Below, piece by piece: positions 1 through 9,840 of a stretch of DNA of 64,000 nt. Made by a program: the position numbers and the translations under genes. Source of the stretch: Diplonema papillatum (taxonomy: Eukaryota; Euglenozoa; Diplonemea; Diplonemida; Diplonemidae). The notes beneath the pieces are model-generated. The model was not told where the DNA came from and did no database searches. It saw only the letters and a program-made list of their open reading frames with translations. The number at the start of each line of letters is the position of its first letter. Position 1 is the first letter of the stretch. Where the stretch lies: contig JAPJBO010000234.1 of assembly GCA_030068145.1 (NCBI GenBank), positions 186,001 to 250,000 on the forward strand. The letters run 5' to 3'.

Positions 1-27
1 GTCTGGTCCTTTGGATACGTGTACGAA

Positions 28-1050
28 TATCAAAAGATACGACGAGTACTTGAGTAGTCGCTTGACCTTGACGACAAGCACGGGTTGCACTGCCTTGCGG
101 TGTGCTTCCTGTTCTCGGCAAGAGCTTTGAACTGCGCGTTGAGGTCGATCAGTCGGGCCTCTTCCCGCGCCTTCACGTGCCGGCAGCCTTCGAGCCATCG
201 CTCCTGGTCGCTGAGCTTCGCGTGCACGCCTTCTCCTCGAACCCTCCACTTCTGGCCGTGCTCCTGGACAACGTCCAGCTTCAGCCGCCACCTCGATATC
301 TCGATGTCGGGTGTCGCCATCACTGATGGAACGCGCACCCGACGGGTGGCCAATGCTTGTTGAGATTTCGGATCTGGTGCGGGGGGAAGGTCTTGGTTCA
401 TATCAAAAGACAAGACGAGTAGTTGTGTAGCTGTTGCTTTGCCTTTAGATGCTTCTTTTTCGGCGAGAGAGAGGAATCTTGACCTGTGCGGAGAGCTGTA
501 GTCTGGCCCCACGCCTTCAGTCTTCGCTGAGCTTCGCGTGCACGCCTTCTCCTCGAACCCTCCACTTCTGGCCGTGCTCCTGGACAACGTGCAGCTTCTG
601 CCGCCACCTGGATATCTCAATGTCGGGTGTCGCCATCACTGATGGGACGCGCACCCGAACGGGTGACCAATGCTTGGTGAGATTCCGGAGCTGGGAGGGC
701 GGTGGAGTGTGGTCCTGCATGGGAAAACCTCTGCTACCGTTCAGCAATATCAAACGACATGACGAGTACTTGAGGTGCTTCTTGTGTGAACTTCTCGGCA
801 AGAGCCTTGAACTGTGTTAAGGTCGTGCAGTCTGCCTCTTCTCCATGGGGTGTCTGATCCTGCGGGAACGTGCAAAGGTATGACTAGTACTTGAGTAGTC
901 ACGTTAGACGACAAGAACAGGATGCACCGGCTTCCTGCATGGACTTCTGAGAGCTGTGCGTTGAGCTCGCGCAGTATGGCCTCTTCCCGCGTCTTCTGTC
1001 GAGATTCTTCGAGCCAGCGCTGCTGGTGGTCGCCGAGCTTGCTTTCTAGA
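28..1050 (-). pseudogene. Tandem decayed copies of a coiled-coil gene end
   Basis: Read on the minus strand, four pieces encode variants of the same charged, helical peptide. One runs from about 320 to 85 (begins MATPDIEISRW, contains LIDLNAQFKALAENRK), one from 636 to about 520 (same MATPDIEISRW start), one around 780-850, and one from about 1045 to 920 (WLEESRQKTREEAILREL). A flanking sequence with the core atatcaaaagac/gacgagtacttg recurs near 28, 399, 748 and 870, so whole units including noncoding flank were duplicated. No piece is intact. The parent gene is not in the window and I do not recognise its family. The Glu/Arg/Lys pattern suggests a coiled coil. Confidence 0.5.
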
Positions 1051-1993
1051 CTGTTTCTCTTCGCACTTTTTTACTTTTCCAGTTTTTGCCGCCATGGTCT
1101 TTGGTATCTCGCCTTTTTTGGCCGGCATCGTCTTTCGAAAACCATTCGCTACTGCAACCAGGCATTCCCGGAAGTTTTTCTCCAACGCGCATTCGAGTCT
1201 GGAGAGCTCACCGCTACACCAGAGGAATGCAAAACACGCTCTTCTTTTCTGTTCTGTAGGGCAAGACGGGGCTAGACGGTCTTACTGACGGGCTAGCGTA
1301 CAGTAGTTCCTCCGCGCCTGAAGAAAAGGAAGAGTCATTTCCAATGACACTACTGCTAGAGTGCGTGACAAGGATTGGCATGTTGGCGTCTGGCCAACCT
1401 CTACAACCGCCTCGGAAACCTTGGAACTTCCGTGCGCTTCTTCAAAAGAAGAAGCGCACGGAAGTACAAGGTATAGAACGGCCCGAACGACTACCTGGAC
1501 TACTCAACATCGCATTGTCGGTATCGATTTCCTCCGATCAGATCCGACGACTGAGTTACCCATCGCAGATGAGCGGTCCACGTAAGTTCATCCTTCCGTT
1601 CTAGAGAGTTGACCCCCATAACAAAAGGACTTTCACCTCTACTACGCACGGCATTTCCAAAATCTCCTTCATTCACGTGGCCTTTTTTTTTTTTTTTATA
1701 GCCACGTGCAATAGATATATATGTGTGAGGAAACTGCACCGCCCAAGTTGGACCTTCTGATCATGGTCATTTGCCAATTTGCCACCTGAAACCACGTCCA
1801 GGATTTGGGCTCAGGGTAGTGCGATCGACGAAAACTCTAGTTTCCCTTTCTTCTCCGACTCTCGCGGTGTACGGTTTTAGCCGTAATGTACCTTTCAACT
1901 ATCCCGAGGCTGGAACTTAATTCTCAAATTTAGCTCTTCCTGCGTGCAGGGAGTTAGAGGTGCAAGCCCGAAAAGAAGTTATCCGAAGTCCCC
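1051..1993. other. Intergenic, no gene recognised
   Basis: Mixed-composition DNA with a T run near 1683-1698. Around 1550-1625 it shares a short stretch (cccatcgcagatgagcggtc, then gttgacccc) with 35003-35060, so it holds at least one dispersed repeat fragment. No open frame here has recognisable protein features. Confidence 0.5.
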
Positions 1994-3172
1994 TCAGTCG
2001 AGGTCTTCGCGGCGGGAAAACGCGTAGTTTTTGGACCGAAGGTTGGCCGCGAACGTGTCGTTCGCCTGGACGCTGCGCATGCTGCTGATGAACATGTCGG
2101 TGGTCAGCGGCGCCATCGCCCGCGCCGCGCCGGGCGGCTTCCGCGGCGGCGGCTCCCGCCGGCCGCCGCCGGTGAAGTACCCGACTAGGGACGAGAACCC
2201 CGTGCCCTGCGACTCCGGCGCATGCGCGTGGTCAAGGCCCCTGACCGTGTCGTGGTCGAACGTCTCGTACACCTGCGTTCGGCACGCGTCCTGGCAGAGC
2301 TCCTTCAGGTCCGCCCCCGAATAGTTCTTCGTCATGGCCGCGATTTTGGGGACCTCCACGTGCTGCAGATCTTCTCCCGACAGCAGGATGTTCAAAATCT
2401 GCCTGCGCTCGTCGAGCGATGGATACGGAACGGGCACTTTGACGCTCAACCGCCGTAAAACTGCGGCATCCAGGGATTCGGGGCAGTTCGTGGCGCCGAT
2501 GACGACGATGCGGTGTCGCCGCTCGTCGGTGGCAAACCCGTCCCAGTGGCGGAGGAAGATTGTCTTCGCGTTGGAGTAGGCGTGGTTGTCCATCGAATTC
2601 CGGTGCGACAGCAGGCTGTCGAGTTCGTCGACGAAGACCACGCACGGCTGCACCTTGCGCGCGAGCGAGAAGACGGCGGCGACCGTTTGCTCGCTCTCCC
2701 CCAGCCACTTGCCGAAGATGCTTTCCACCTTCACTTCGAGGAAGGTCGCGCCACATGTCTTCGCAATCGCTTTCGCCAGCAGCGTCTTGCCCGTCCCTGG
2801 CGGTCCGTGCAGGAGGACCCCCTTGGGGGGCGAGCGAAGGGATCCGGCAGCGAACTGGTCCGCGTACTGGAACGGCGCGATGATGCACTGCTTGATGACC
2901 TTCTTCGCGTCCGCCAGCCCGCCGACCTTGGTGAGGTCGGTCGCGATGTCGTGGGGCTGCGTGATGCAGTCGAGCAGCGGCACCTCGGACCCGGTCGCCG
3001 TCACCCAGCTGTCGCCGATCTTCACAGTGCGGCTTCGCATGCCGCCGTGGAGAAACCGCGACAGCATGCAGAACCCGGTTCCGAGCACAGCGCCCTGCAG
3101 CACCGCCGTGGCGAGGAGCCGCTGCAGAAACTCGCGCTGTTCTTGCTCGCGATTCGAGTGCCCGCCGAACAT
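1994..3172 (-). CDS. Msp1/ATAD1-like membrane-anchored AAA ATPase
   Basis: The 392-residue protein has the layout of Msp1/ATAD1, the outer mitochondrial and peroxisomal membrane ATPase that extracts mislocalised tail-anchored proteins. Residues about 18-41 form a single N-terminal hydrophobic segment. A short linker leads to an AAA module with Walker A GPPGTGKT (123-130), Walker B VVFVDELD (about 178-185), sensor GATN (226-229) and paired arginine-finger residues at 240-241. The hexamer pore region follows Walker A (FGKWLGESE). The C-terminus after about residue 320 is a Gly/Pro/Arg-rich stretch (GGGRREPPPRKPPG) unlike the short tail of animal ATAD1. The first ATG sits directly before the membrane anchor, which supports this start. 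No intron is needed. Its first 82 codons recur exactly in a truncated copy just upstream (3435-3746). Family assignment is strong; membrane location is inferred. Confidence 0.88.
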   Translation of the reverse strand: MFGGHSNREQEQREFLQRLLATAVLQGAVLGTGFCMLSRFLHGGMRSRTVKIGDSWVTATGSEVPLLDCITQPHDIATDLTKVGGLADAKKVIKQCIIAPFQYADQFAAGSLRSPPKGVLLHGPPGTGKTLLAKAIAKTCGATFLEVKVESIFGKWLGESEQTVAAVFSLARKVQPCVVFVDELDSLLSHRNSMDNHAYSNAKTIFLRHWDGFATDERRHRIVVIGATNCPESLDAAVLRRLSVKVPVPYPSLDERRQILNILLSGEDLQHVEVPKIAAMTKNYSGADLKELCQDACRTQVYETFDHDTVRGLDHAHAPESQGTGFSSLVGYFTGGGRREPPPRKPPGAARAMAPLTTDMFISSMRSVQANDTFAANLRSKNYAFSRREDLD

Positions 3173-3248
3173 CTTTTCTATGTAGGATGCGGGGAGTGTA
3201 TTCAGCGAACTTCTTTTTCCTGGTTCGGCTTCATGCGCAATGCTTCAG

Positions 3249-3330
3249 TGTGAAAGGTCGCTTGAGAATCCGGGGTTTTAGAGTCTTGGGGTAATCGTCG
3301 TCGAAAGGGTCCATTTATGGTACCGTATAC
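3249..3330 (-). promoter_or_regulatory. Recurrent gene-upstream element, copy a
   Basis: About 80 bp before the AAA ATPase start lies a block reading, on the plus strand, cgcttgagaatccggggttt, then agtcttgggg, then a tcgtcgaaagggtcc / tatggtaccgtatac segment. Diverged versions occur upstream of other minus-strand genes and fragments (3815, 11590, 19385, 23629, 24078, 24703, 25152, 25420, 63840). Its fixed orientation and similar distance suggest a promoter or 5' leader element. A transposon-derived flank is the alternative. Confidence 0.4.
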
Positions 3331-3434
3331 TGGTACATACTACCGGTACTATGGTAGGATGCCAAAAGGTTTTGTTCTTCGCTTACACCACCGTGTGTGT
3401 GCGTCACCACCGTGTGTGTGTTGACAATTTACAG

Positions 3435-3746
3435 TTAACGGGGCTTCAAAGCCTTCGGGTGAAAGGGTCCGTTTATGATGCCGTATATTCGGTCTGCCAG
3501 CTTGGTGAGGTCGGTCGCGATGTCGTGGGGCTGCGTGATGCAGTCGAGCAGCGGCACCTCGGACCCGGTCGCCGTCACCCAGCTGTCGCCGATCTTCACA
3601 GTGCGGCTTCGCATGCCGCCGTGGAGAAACCGCGACAGCATGCAGAACCCGGTTCCGAGCACAGCGCCCTGCAGCACCGCCGTGGCGAGGAGCCGCTGCA
3701 GAAACTCGCGCTGTTCTTGCTCGCGATTCGAGTGCCCGCCGAACAT
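3435..3746 (-). pseudogene. 5' fragment of the AAA ATPase gene
   Basis: Codons 1-82 repeat the N-terminus of the ATPase at 1994-3172, including the membrane anchor. The shared block, 3501-3753 versus 2926-3178, is identical over 253 bp by eye. After the break near 3500 the frame runs 21 unrelated codons (LADRIYGIINGP...) into a copy of the upstream element and stops. There is no AAA domain, so at most a short membrane peptide could be made. The DNA just upstream is clearly related to that of the full gene but much more diverged than the coding part. Confidence 0.8.
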
Positions 3747-3809
3747 CTTTTCTTATAGGGAGATGGTGGAGTATTCAGCGGCAGCGAGCTTATTCTTCCT
3801 GGTTCGGGG

Positions 3810-3865
3810 TTTCATGCGTCTTTCGTTCCGGGGTTTCAAAGTCCTCGGATGATCACATGCCGAGG
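3810..3865 (-). promoter_or_regulatory. Recurrent gene-upstream element, copy b
   Basis: The plus-strand sequence ttccggggtttcaaagtcct followed by cggatga lies about 70 bp before the start of the truncated ATPase copy. It matches the element before the full gene at a similar distance. A further copy (cggggcttcaaagccttcgg, 3437-3456) sits between the two genes. Confidence 0.35.
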
Positions 3866-4129
3866 CTGTTTGCTATGTCGGGTATTCCGCCCCCCGTTGT
3901 GACGACGCGCTAGCTCTTGTCCAAAAAAAAGAAGTCAGAAAAAAGGAAGCGAGAGAACCGACGGCCTGGGGCACCAGCAGCTGCCAGCCCGAGTCGCTAG
4001 TCGTCGGGTGAGTCTAGCTTTCGTTCTTTGCAGGCCCGCACACAGCTTGAGTAGTTGCTTTTCCATTTTGTGTTGCCCGACAATGCTCTTACTCACATAC
4101 TGCGTAGGTGTGTATACTAGCTACCGATA

Positions 4130-4998
4130 GACCCTCAGGATGACCTCGAGGTCCTGAGGACGAGCTCGGGATGCCATCCTCAGCTCCTCCGTGCACCCAC
4201 GAGGTGTGGTATCTACCACCATACCACCACGTAGTACCACCACGTAGTACCACAGGCACTACAGGGTACTCTGTAGGTAGTATGTAGGTAGTATGTATAC
4301 CACCATACTACGTATGTGTGTATACTACCACGATACCGTAGCAGCTACAGGATGCAGGATGGGATATCCACCCACCTCCTGATGCTACGTGGTATCACAT
4401 ACCACCACATACCACCACACGTAGTACCACAGGCACTACCGGGTACTCTGTAGGTAGTATGTAGGTAGTATGTATACCACCATACTACGTATGTGTGTAT
4501 ACTACCACGATACCGTAGCAGCTACAGGATGCAGGATGGGATATCCACCCACCTCCTGATGCTACGTGGTATCACATACCACCACATACCACCACACGTA
4601 GTACCACAGGCACTACAGGGTACTCTGTAGGTAGTATGTAGGTAGTATGTATACCACCATACTACGTATGTGTGTATACTACCACGATACCGTAGCAGCT
4701 ACAGGATGCAGGATGGGATATCCACCCACCTCCTGATGCTACGTGGTATCACATACCACCACATACCACCACACGTAGTACCACAGGCACTACAGGGTAC
4801 TCTGTAGGTAGTATGTAGGTAGTATGTATACCACCATACTACGTATGTGTGTATACTACCACGATACCGTAGCAGCTACAGGATGCAGGATGGGATATCC
4901 ACCCACCTCCTGATGCTACGTGGTATCACATACCACCACATACCACCACACGTAGTACCACAGGCACTACAGGGTGTATGTATAGGTAGTATGTAGGT
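4130..4998. repeat. 177-bp satellite, about 4.5 units
   Basis: A unit containing gggtactctgtaggtagtat, then accaccatactacgtatgtg and gcaggatgggatatccaccc, recurs at 4264, 4441, 4618 and 4795, an exact 177-bp period. Copies are nearly identical, so amplification is recent. The unit is itself built of short tagta/taccacca motifs. Nothing in it looks coding. The interval 3866-4129 before it holds no gene. Confidence 0.9.
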
Positions 4999-5025
4999 AG
5001 TATGTATAAGCACCTGCTTTTTGTA

Positions 5026-5214
5026 GGAAATACTTGAGGAGGCTGCCAGCTGCAAAAGATCGAAGGAGGTAAATGTGCTGTAGCCCACACGAAACACAGG
5101 CGAATCTGGCTTCAGTGGCGGGCGTAACAAAAAAGACCCACTTTGTAGTTGTATTGTTTTCTCCCCCTCTAGCCTCCTTCGAAGTAAGCACAAGGCAGCT
5201 CCTCGAGTATTTTA
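5026..5214. mobile_element. MITE-like element, family M1, copy 1
   Basis: A ~190-bp sequence bounded by imperfect inverted ends (ggaaatacttgaggaggctg on the left, cagctcctcgagtatttt on the right). The interior contains cccacacgaaacacaggcga and ctccccctctagcctccttc. Related copies lie at 35893-36084, 47747-47940, and in truncated form at 39369-39480 and about 27085-27245. Size, inverted ends and lack of coding capacity fit a nonautonomous DNA transposon. No clear target duplication is visible. Confidence 0.6.
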
Positions 5215-6064
5215 TTTTTTCTCTTCTGCCTTTGCGCGACCAGGAGAGAAGCAGCTTGGCCGCGCGAACACGACGGAAAAGCCCAAAAAGCTCTTTCTCC
5301 TCGTCGCAGCGAAAGGTATACCTGTTGATTGAGTACTACACGGATGTACAATAAGAAGGAGGAAAGACCGAGGGCGATCCGGGCTACAAACGCGGCTAGC
5401 TAAACACACAATAGACTACTCTTCAAGAGGAAAGGAAGGTTGCGCAAAGTCGTTCCCGAGACAGACTTGCGGACTTGTCTGGAACAGTGATTCTTTTGGG
5501 CTTCTTGTTCGAATGAGCACCCCTGCATTGTAAGATATGCTCGAGAAGGCCGGCAGTTGCAAGCTTCGCGTGTTCGGCTGCAGAGCCACGGGTCACAAAG
5601 GGCTATATATATATATATATGGTACGATGCCAAAAGGGGGGGGGGGGTTTGGGCAGATGTTTTCTGGCACAGTAAGATACTGGACAAGTGGGGTATAGGA
5701 CCTACGGCCCCCCAAAAACCATGTTTGCGAGCCGATTTCGAGCTCAAATGCTCTCGGCGAGCCTTCTTTTGAGCACATAGATATATATATATATATATAT
5801 ATCTACCGATGTGCACCGAAGGGACGACCCTGAATCGGAGAGGGTTTCCTTCTTACTGGAGAAGGGGTTGTGGGCACCACTGCTGGCGTGCAAAGCTCTG
5901 TACGAGGCTTCGGCCTTCAGCTATCTGTGCCGACAAGATACCGTAATTGGATGTAAAGGGGGGGGGTCGAATAATAACAGTTATTTGACACACGTCTGGT
6001 TGTCTAAAAACACTACCACTATTTGATCCTGCTACTGTTCGGCTACCCCGGAACTTTTTTTTAT
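5215..6064. other. Noncoding DNA with TA microsatellites and a diverged foldback arm
   Basis: TA runs occur at 5604-5620 and 5781-5801. Between them, 5625-5780 begins with cgatgccaaaag plus a G run and tttgggcag, and keeps spaced similarity (ggaccta, cccccaaaaacc, gagccttct) to the arms of the foldback element at 11969-13560, so it is an old copy of one arm. A fragment near 5550-5590 (caagcttcgcgtgttcggc) belongs to the dispersed repeat also at 15530, 17440 and 21740. No gene was recognised. Confidence 0.55.
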
Positions 6065-6094
6065 CGGACTTAACCATAAGGGAAGCACTTAAGT

Positions 6095-6370
6095 CGGGAA
6101 AATATATAACGGAAGCTGCTTCCGTTATATATTTTTCCCAGCTTCCGCTATATATTTTTTCTGCTTCCGCTATATATTTTCCAGCTTCCGTTATATATTT
6201 TCCAGCTTCCGTTATATATTTTCCAGCTTCCGTTATATATTTTCCAGCTTCCGTTATATATTTTCCAGCTTCCGTTATATATTTTCCAGCTTCCGTTATA
6301 TATTTTCCAGCTTCCGCTATATATTTTCCAGCTTCCGCTATATATTTTCCAGCTTCCGTTATATATGCTA
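6095..6370. repeat. 21-bp tandem repeats in the left arm of MULE 1
   Basis: About a dozen units of a 21-bp repeat, core ttttccagcttccgttatata, with t/c variation at one position. The array at 8012-8410 is the same repeat in the opposite orientation. Such subterminal arrays commonly bind transposase in MULEs. That role is inferred here. Confidence 0.9.
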
Positions 6371-6611
6371 TGTTCTGATAAAGATTGGAGTGCTTCCATA
6401 AGTCACCACACAGAAATGCAGGCCCAAAGTCACCGGAGAAAGCCTAACTAGATAACGAAGAAAGCCTAACTAGAGAAACAAAAGAGGAACAGCAACAAGA
6501 TGGAAAGGCAACGAGACGCATCTGGAAACCCCCGACAGCAAAACCAGCAGCAGCTTCCGCACCAGCTGCAACTTCCGCATTTCAGCACCAGCAGCAACTT
6601 CCGCATCAGCT

Positions 6612-7067
6612 TTACCAGCCACACAACGGAACGATGTTCCGGTGGGCGTCCTTGCAGCAGGCCACTAAGGCCACACCCCCGAAACCACCATGCAGCGCGG
6701 TTCCATCCAAGAAGATCTGGGGTAGAGCCCCGGCAAGAGCCCTCTTTGAGCTGGCGAGGGCCAGGAAGGCGCACTTGAAGTGCACCGGTTCGCTGTCGTT
6801 GTCTGGGGGACCAGGGGTTACACTCCACACGCTCCCCGGGTTTGCGTCTGCAATGGCACGCAAATAGGGCCGCACAAGCCCGTATTCGCGGGCGAATTCT
6901 TCCATTTCCACCCGCTGCGCCTTCTGCTGCAGGCGCTGCACTGCAGTATACGAGAGCGACGTCTCGTGGTCTGCCTGCAGCGTCTTTCGGGCAGAGGCTA
7001 CCCCATGTGAGGTGCTAAGCAACGATGTGTGTTGCTTCCAAACGGCCCCCGTTACCCCGCGTGTCAC
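6612..7067 (-). pseudogene. MULE transposase catalytic-domain fragment
   Basis: The 151-codon frame matches the start of the MULE transposase domain. It has the upstream region with a NPGS motif (ADANPGSVWSV), then the first catalytic aspartate block (IFLDGTALHGGFGG), then CCKDAHRNIVPL, equivalent to the usual D-A-N-x-x-x-x-P segment. The second and third acidic catalytic residues and the C-terminal zinc knuckle are missing because the frame runs into the left inverted arm. It lies downstream of the Gln-rich N-terminal part at 7171-7881 on the same strand, so both are probably remnants of one gene. Inactive by itself. Confidence 0.7.
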
Positions 7068-7170
7068 TACCTTGGCGTACCCCGCGTACGCTCACTACCT
7101 TGACCTGGTGCCCAACCTCAATAGACTCTTTCTTCGCCATAACTCCAGCTGCACGCCGCATCACAACACC

Positions 7171-7881
7171 TCACCTTCCATTGACCTCGAACTTCGCTAG
7201 AGAAGACCTTCTTAAAGAATCTCCCTGTTTTGCTCGCGTGGCTGAGGAGAGCCCCCTGCAGTCTTCCCACTTCGCGAAGCAATCCTCACTTTTCACCCCG
7301 CCCATCGTCACGTCTTCTGCTTCCGCTGCTGCGACCTGCTGCCCTGGGCTGCTCCTTCTGCTTGCGGTGCGTCCCGATGCTGTGCTTGCAGCCCGGCAGC
7401 TGGTGGGGCTGCTTCTTCTGCTCGTGGTGCGTCCCGATGCTGCGCCTGCACCTCCCTGGCCGCTGGTGGGGCTGCTCTTTCTGCCCGTGGTGCGGCCTGA
7501 TGCTGTGCTGCTCGCACGTGCCCAGAGGCTGCGCCTCGCGGTGCGTCTGGATGCGGGTTGTATGGTGCGTCCATATAGGCACCCGGACCGTAGGAGGGCA
7601 CTGGGTTGTAGTAACCCGGATAACCCGCCGGGTAGGAGTACGGACTGTGCAGTCTGGGGCTGAAAATGCTGCTGGTGCTGCTGCTGGTGCTGGTGCGGCT
7701 GGTGGTGCTGCGGGTGCTGAAACTGCTGCGGGTGGTACTGTGCCTGGTGAAGCTGGTGCGGAAGTTGCTGCTGGTGCTGAAACTGCTGCGGGTGCTGAAA
7801 CTGCGGAAGTTGCAGCTGGTGCGGAAGCTGCTGCTGATTTTGCTGTCGGGGGTTTCCAGATGCGTCTCGTTGCCTTTCCAT
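7171..7881 (-). pseudogene. Gln/His-rich N-terminal part of the MULE 1 transposase gene
   Basis: The ATG at 7881 lies inside the right inverted arm, and the same start (MERQRDASGNPRQQNQQQLP) is present in the left arm at 6500. Residues 1-80 are Gln/His/Pro-rich (QLPQFQHPQQFQHQQQ). The natural continuation appears to be a Tyr/Pro-rich stretch in another frame (YGPGAYMDAPYNPHP, near 7590), so a frameshift near 7640-7680 splits it. The frame continues in low-complexity repeats of about 18 residues. It is probably the disordered N-terminal region of the transposase. Placing the start within the terminal repeat ties expression to the element end. Confidence 0.45.
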
Positions 7882-8011
7882 CCTGTTGCTGTTCCTCTTT
7901 TGTTTCTCTAGTTAGGCTTTCTTCGTTATCTAGTTAGGCTTTCTCCGGTGACTTTGGGCCTGCATTTCTGTGTGGTGACTTATGGAAACACTCCAATATT
8001 TATCAGAACAT

Positions 8012-8410
8012 AGCATATATAACGGAAGCTGGAAAATATATAGCGGAAGCTGGAAAATATATAACGGAAGCTGGAAAATATATAACGGAAGCTGGAAAAT
8101 ATATAACGGAAGCTGGAAAATATATAGCGGAAGCTGGAAAATATATAACGGAAGCTGGAAAATATATAACGGAAGCTGGAAAATATATAACGGAAGCTGG
8201 AAAATATATAACGGAAGCTGGAAAATATATAACGGAAGCTGGAAAATATATAACGGAAGCTGGAAAATATATAACGGAAGCTGGAAAATATATAACGGAA
8301 GCTGGGAAAAATATATAACGGAAGCTTGAAAATATATAACGGAAGCAGAAAATATATAACGGAAGCAGAAAAATATATAACGGAAGCAGTTCCGATATAT
8401 ATTTTCCCGA
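8012..8410. repeat. 21-bp tandem repeats in the right arm of MULE 1
   Basis: Roughly 17 to 18 units of the same 21-bp repeat as at 6095-6370, in reverse orientation (gcggaagctggaaaatatat). The last few units before 8400 are degenerate and shorter. The length differs from the left arm, so the two arrays have changed copy number independently. Confidence 0.9.
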
Positions 8411-8499
8411 CTTAAGTGCTTCCGATAAGCTTAGTCCTCTTTTTTTATTTTTCGACAAATCGAATAACAACACAGTGTTATTATTCGACCCCCCCCTTT

Positions 8500-9230
8500 A
8501 TGTTGAGCCGGGTAAAACCTGGGACACCCCCCAAAATGGGCCTGGGTGTCCCAGGTTTTACCCGGTTCGGCATTTTTTTTTTTTTGGGGGGGGGGGGGGA
8601 TTGCAAGAACGTGCTTGGAATGGATATGTGCTCAACACCGCACTGGTCCCGTCTGCGCCGTGTTTCGGTCCTTCAAGCCACGGACACATAAGGCGGACCA
8701 TCAACAGCGCGGAACCTGAGTGTCTGCAGACAGGACAGCGGTGTGAGTCTGGTTTGTCAGGCGGCTGTTCGTAGCTCGTCACAGCCAGGACCACCCGTGC
8801 TACGAGAGCACAGGCGAATCCGTCACAGGGAGAAGGCCCCTACAACCGTGTCTAAGCAATCAGTTAAAAACTCAGGGCACTCGCCCTGATTGTGACTGCG
8901 ACTTGCTAGGCAGCACTGACTTGTCTTCTTTTTACGGTGGCAATCTGCGAAGTAAACTCCGCAGAGCACAGTGGGCATGGGGTTGCCGTGTGCAGCACCA
9001 ATGGTTTGGGGGGGGGGGGGGGGTTGCGACTTTGCGTACCTTTGCAGAACATCGCGACCCTGGTGCTTGCCCGCACCATGGGGTTCTCAATACTCAGCTC
9101 GACCCCTAGATGCCGCTGTCAGAGGAGGCTGCAGCCCCATAACTGGTGCAGTCACGCAGGAGACTACCTGGGACACCCCTCCGGGTGTCCCAGGTTTTAC
9201 CCGGTCTGTCATTTACCCGTTCCAGCTTTA
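8500..9230. repeat. Hairpin-bounded dispersed repeat, copy 1
   Basis: The left end has a long hairpin (8507-8567: gccgggtaaaacctgggaca pairing with its complement after a ~15-nt loop), followed by ttcggcatttttttt and a G run. About 600 bp later a second, shorter hairpin (9166-9195, acctgggacacccctccggg...) is followed by tgtcatttacccgttccag. The intervening part contains atcgcgaccctggtgcttgc and cagctcgacccctagatgcc. The same order recurs at 18205-18500, and the first half at 60965-61170. No transposase is visible. The type is unclear: a foldback or hairpin-ended nonautonomous element. Confidence 0.6.
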
Positions 9231-9556
9231 GTCCAGTTCAACATTATTCCAATTACGGTAGATCAAGAAGTGGTGGTCCCTGTTTGCACTTGTGTGCAAA
9301 TTGTGTCAGGCCTGCCAACCACTCTGCATGCCTTCAGGCTTCGCTTTGTGTAGGTTGCCCCTTCGTCGGCAAGATACGCACGGGCGGCGCAGGCCCCTCT
9401 GATTATTTTTTTGCAGAATCTGCGAGATTTTTCGTTACGAGTGAATTTTGGTTGCAAAAAGGCCACCAAGCACGAAGCGGTCTTAGAGGCCCTGCTTCTT
9501 CAACGCAGCGGCGGCGAGTGGAGTGTGTTCTGCCCAGTGCCCCCGAATGGGTCGGG

Positions 9557-9840
9557 GGCTGGACGGTGGGAGAATGCCGTCGATGGTGGTGGCCGGGGCC
9601 GAAACAGCCGCCTGCGAGTGCCACCAGATGGGATCCCGTGCGACAGCCGCTCTTGCACGTTATCCCTTCATCGCTGCACCTGCTTCCGGTGCCGCGCTGA
9701 GACTGGCGCCAAGAACGTCTCTGCCATTTGTACACACCCGTCGCTCTGTGGGATGGAGCTGAGCGGCCCCGTGCAGCAGGCGCTTGTGCACCTTGTCCCT
9801 TGCACCACTTCCGGTGCCGCGCTGAGACTGGCGCCGAGAA
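9557..9840 (-). pseudogene. Two decayed copies of the discoidin-gene 3' end
   Basis: 9557-9710 follows the 3' end of the gene at 10402 in order (aatgccgtc, then gcgagtgccac, cagccgctcttgc, ttccggtgccgcg) with many substitutions and a deletion. 9755-9840 repeats the last part again (gcttgtgcaccttgtccctt, ttccggtgccgcgctgag). Both lie directly downstream of the parent gene in the same orientation and are too damaged to code. Confidence 0.6.

Larger units (their letters stand above)
6065..8439 (-). mobile_element. MULE 1: Mutator-like element with long repeat-bearing ends
   Basis: The two ends are a long inverted repeat of roughly 500-640 bp (about 6065-6580 and 7795-8439), ending in cggacttaacc... 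on the left and its near complement ...cttagtcctc on the right. A 9-bp direct repeat tttttttat flanks it (6056-6064 and 8440-8448), the size expected for Mutator targets, although both lie in T-rich sequence. The interior encodes pieces of a Mutator-type transposase on the minus strand. The catalytic part stops soon after the first acidic residue, so this is an internally deleted, non-autonomous copy. Confidence 0.75.

Noticed and set aside
8003-8473. Tandem-repeat protein frames (GSWKIYN or FPASVIY repeats)
   Set aside because: They come from the 21-bp array in the MULE arms, are open on both strands, and have no start or conserved context.
1683-8590. Telomere or centromere repeats
   Set aside because: The satellites seen do not resemble known telomeric repeats and no single array dominates the window.
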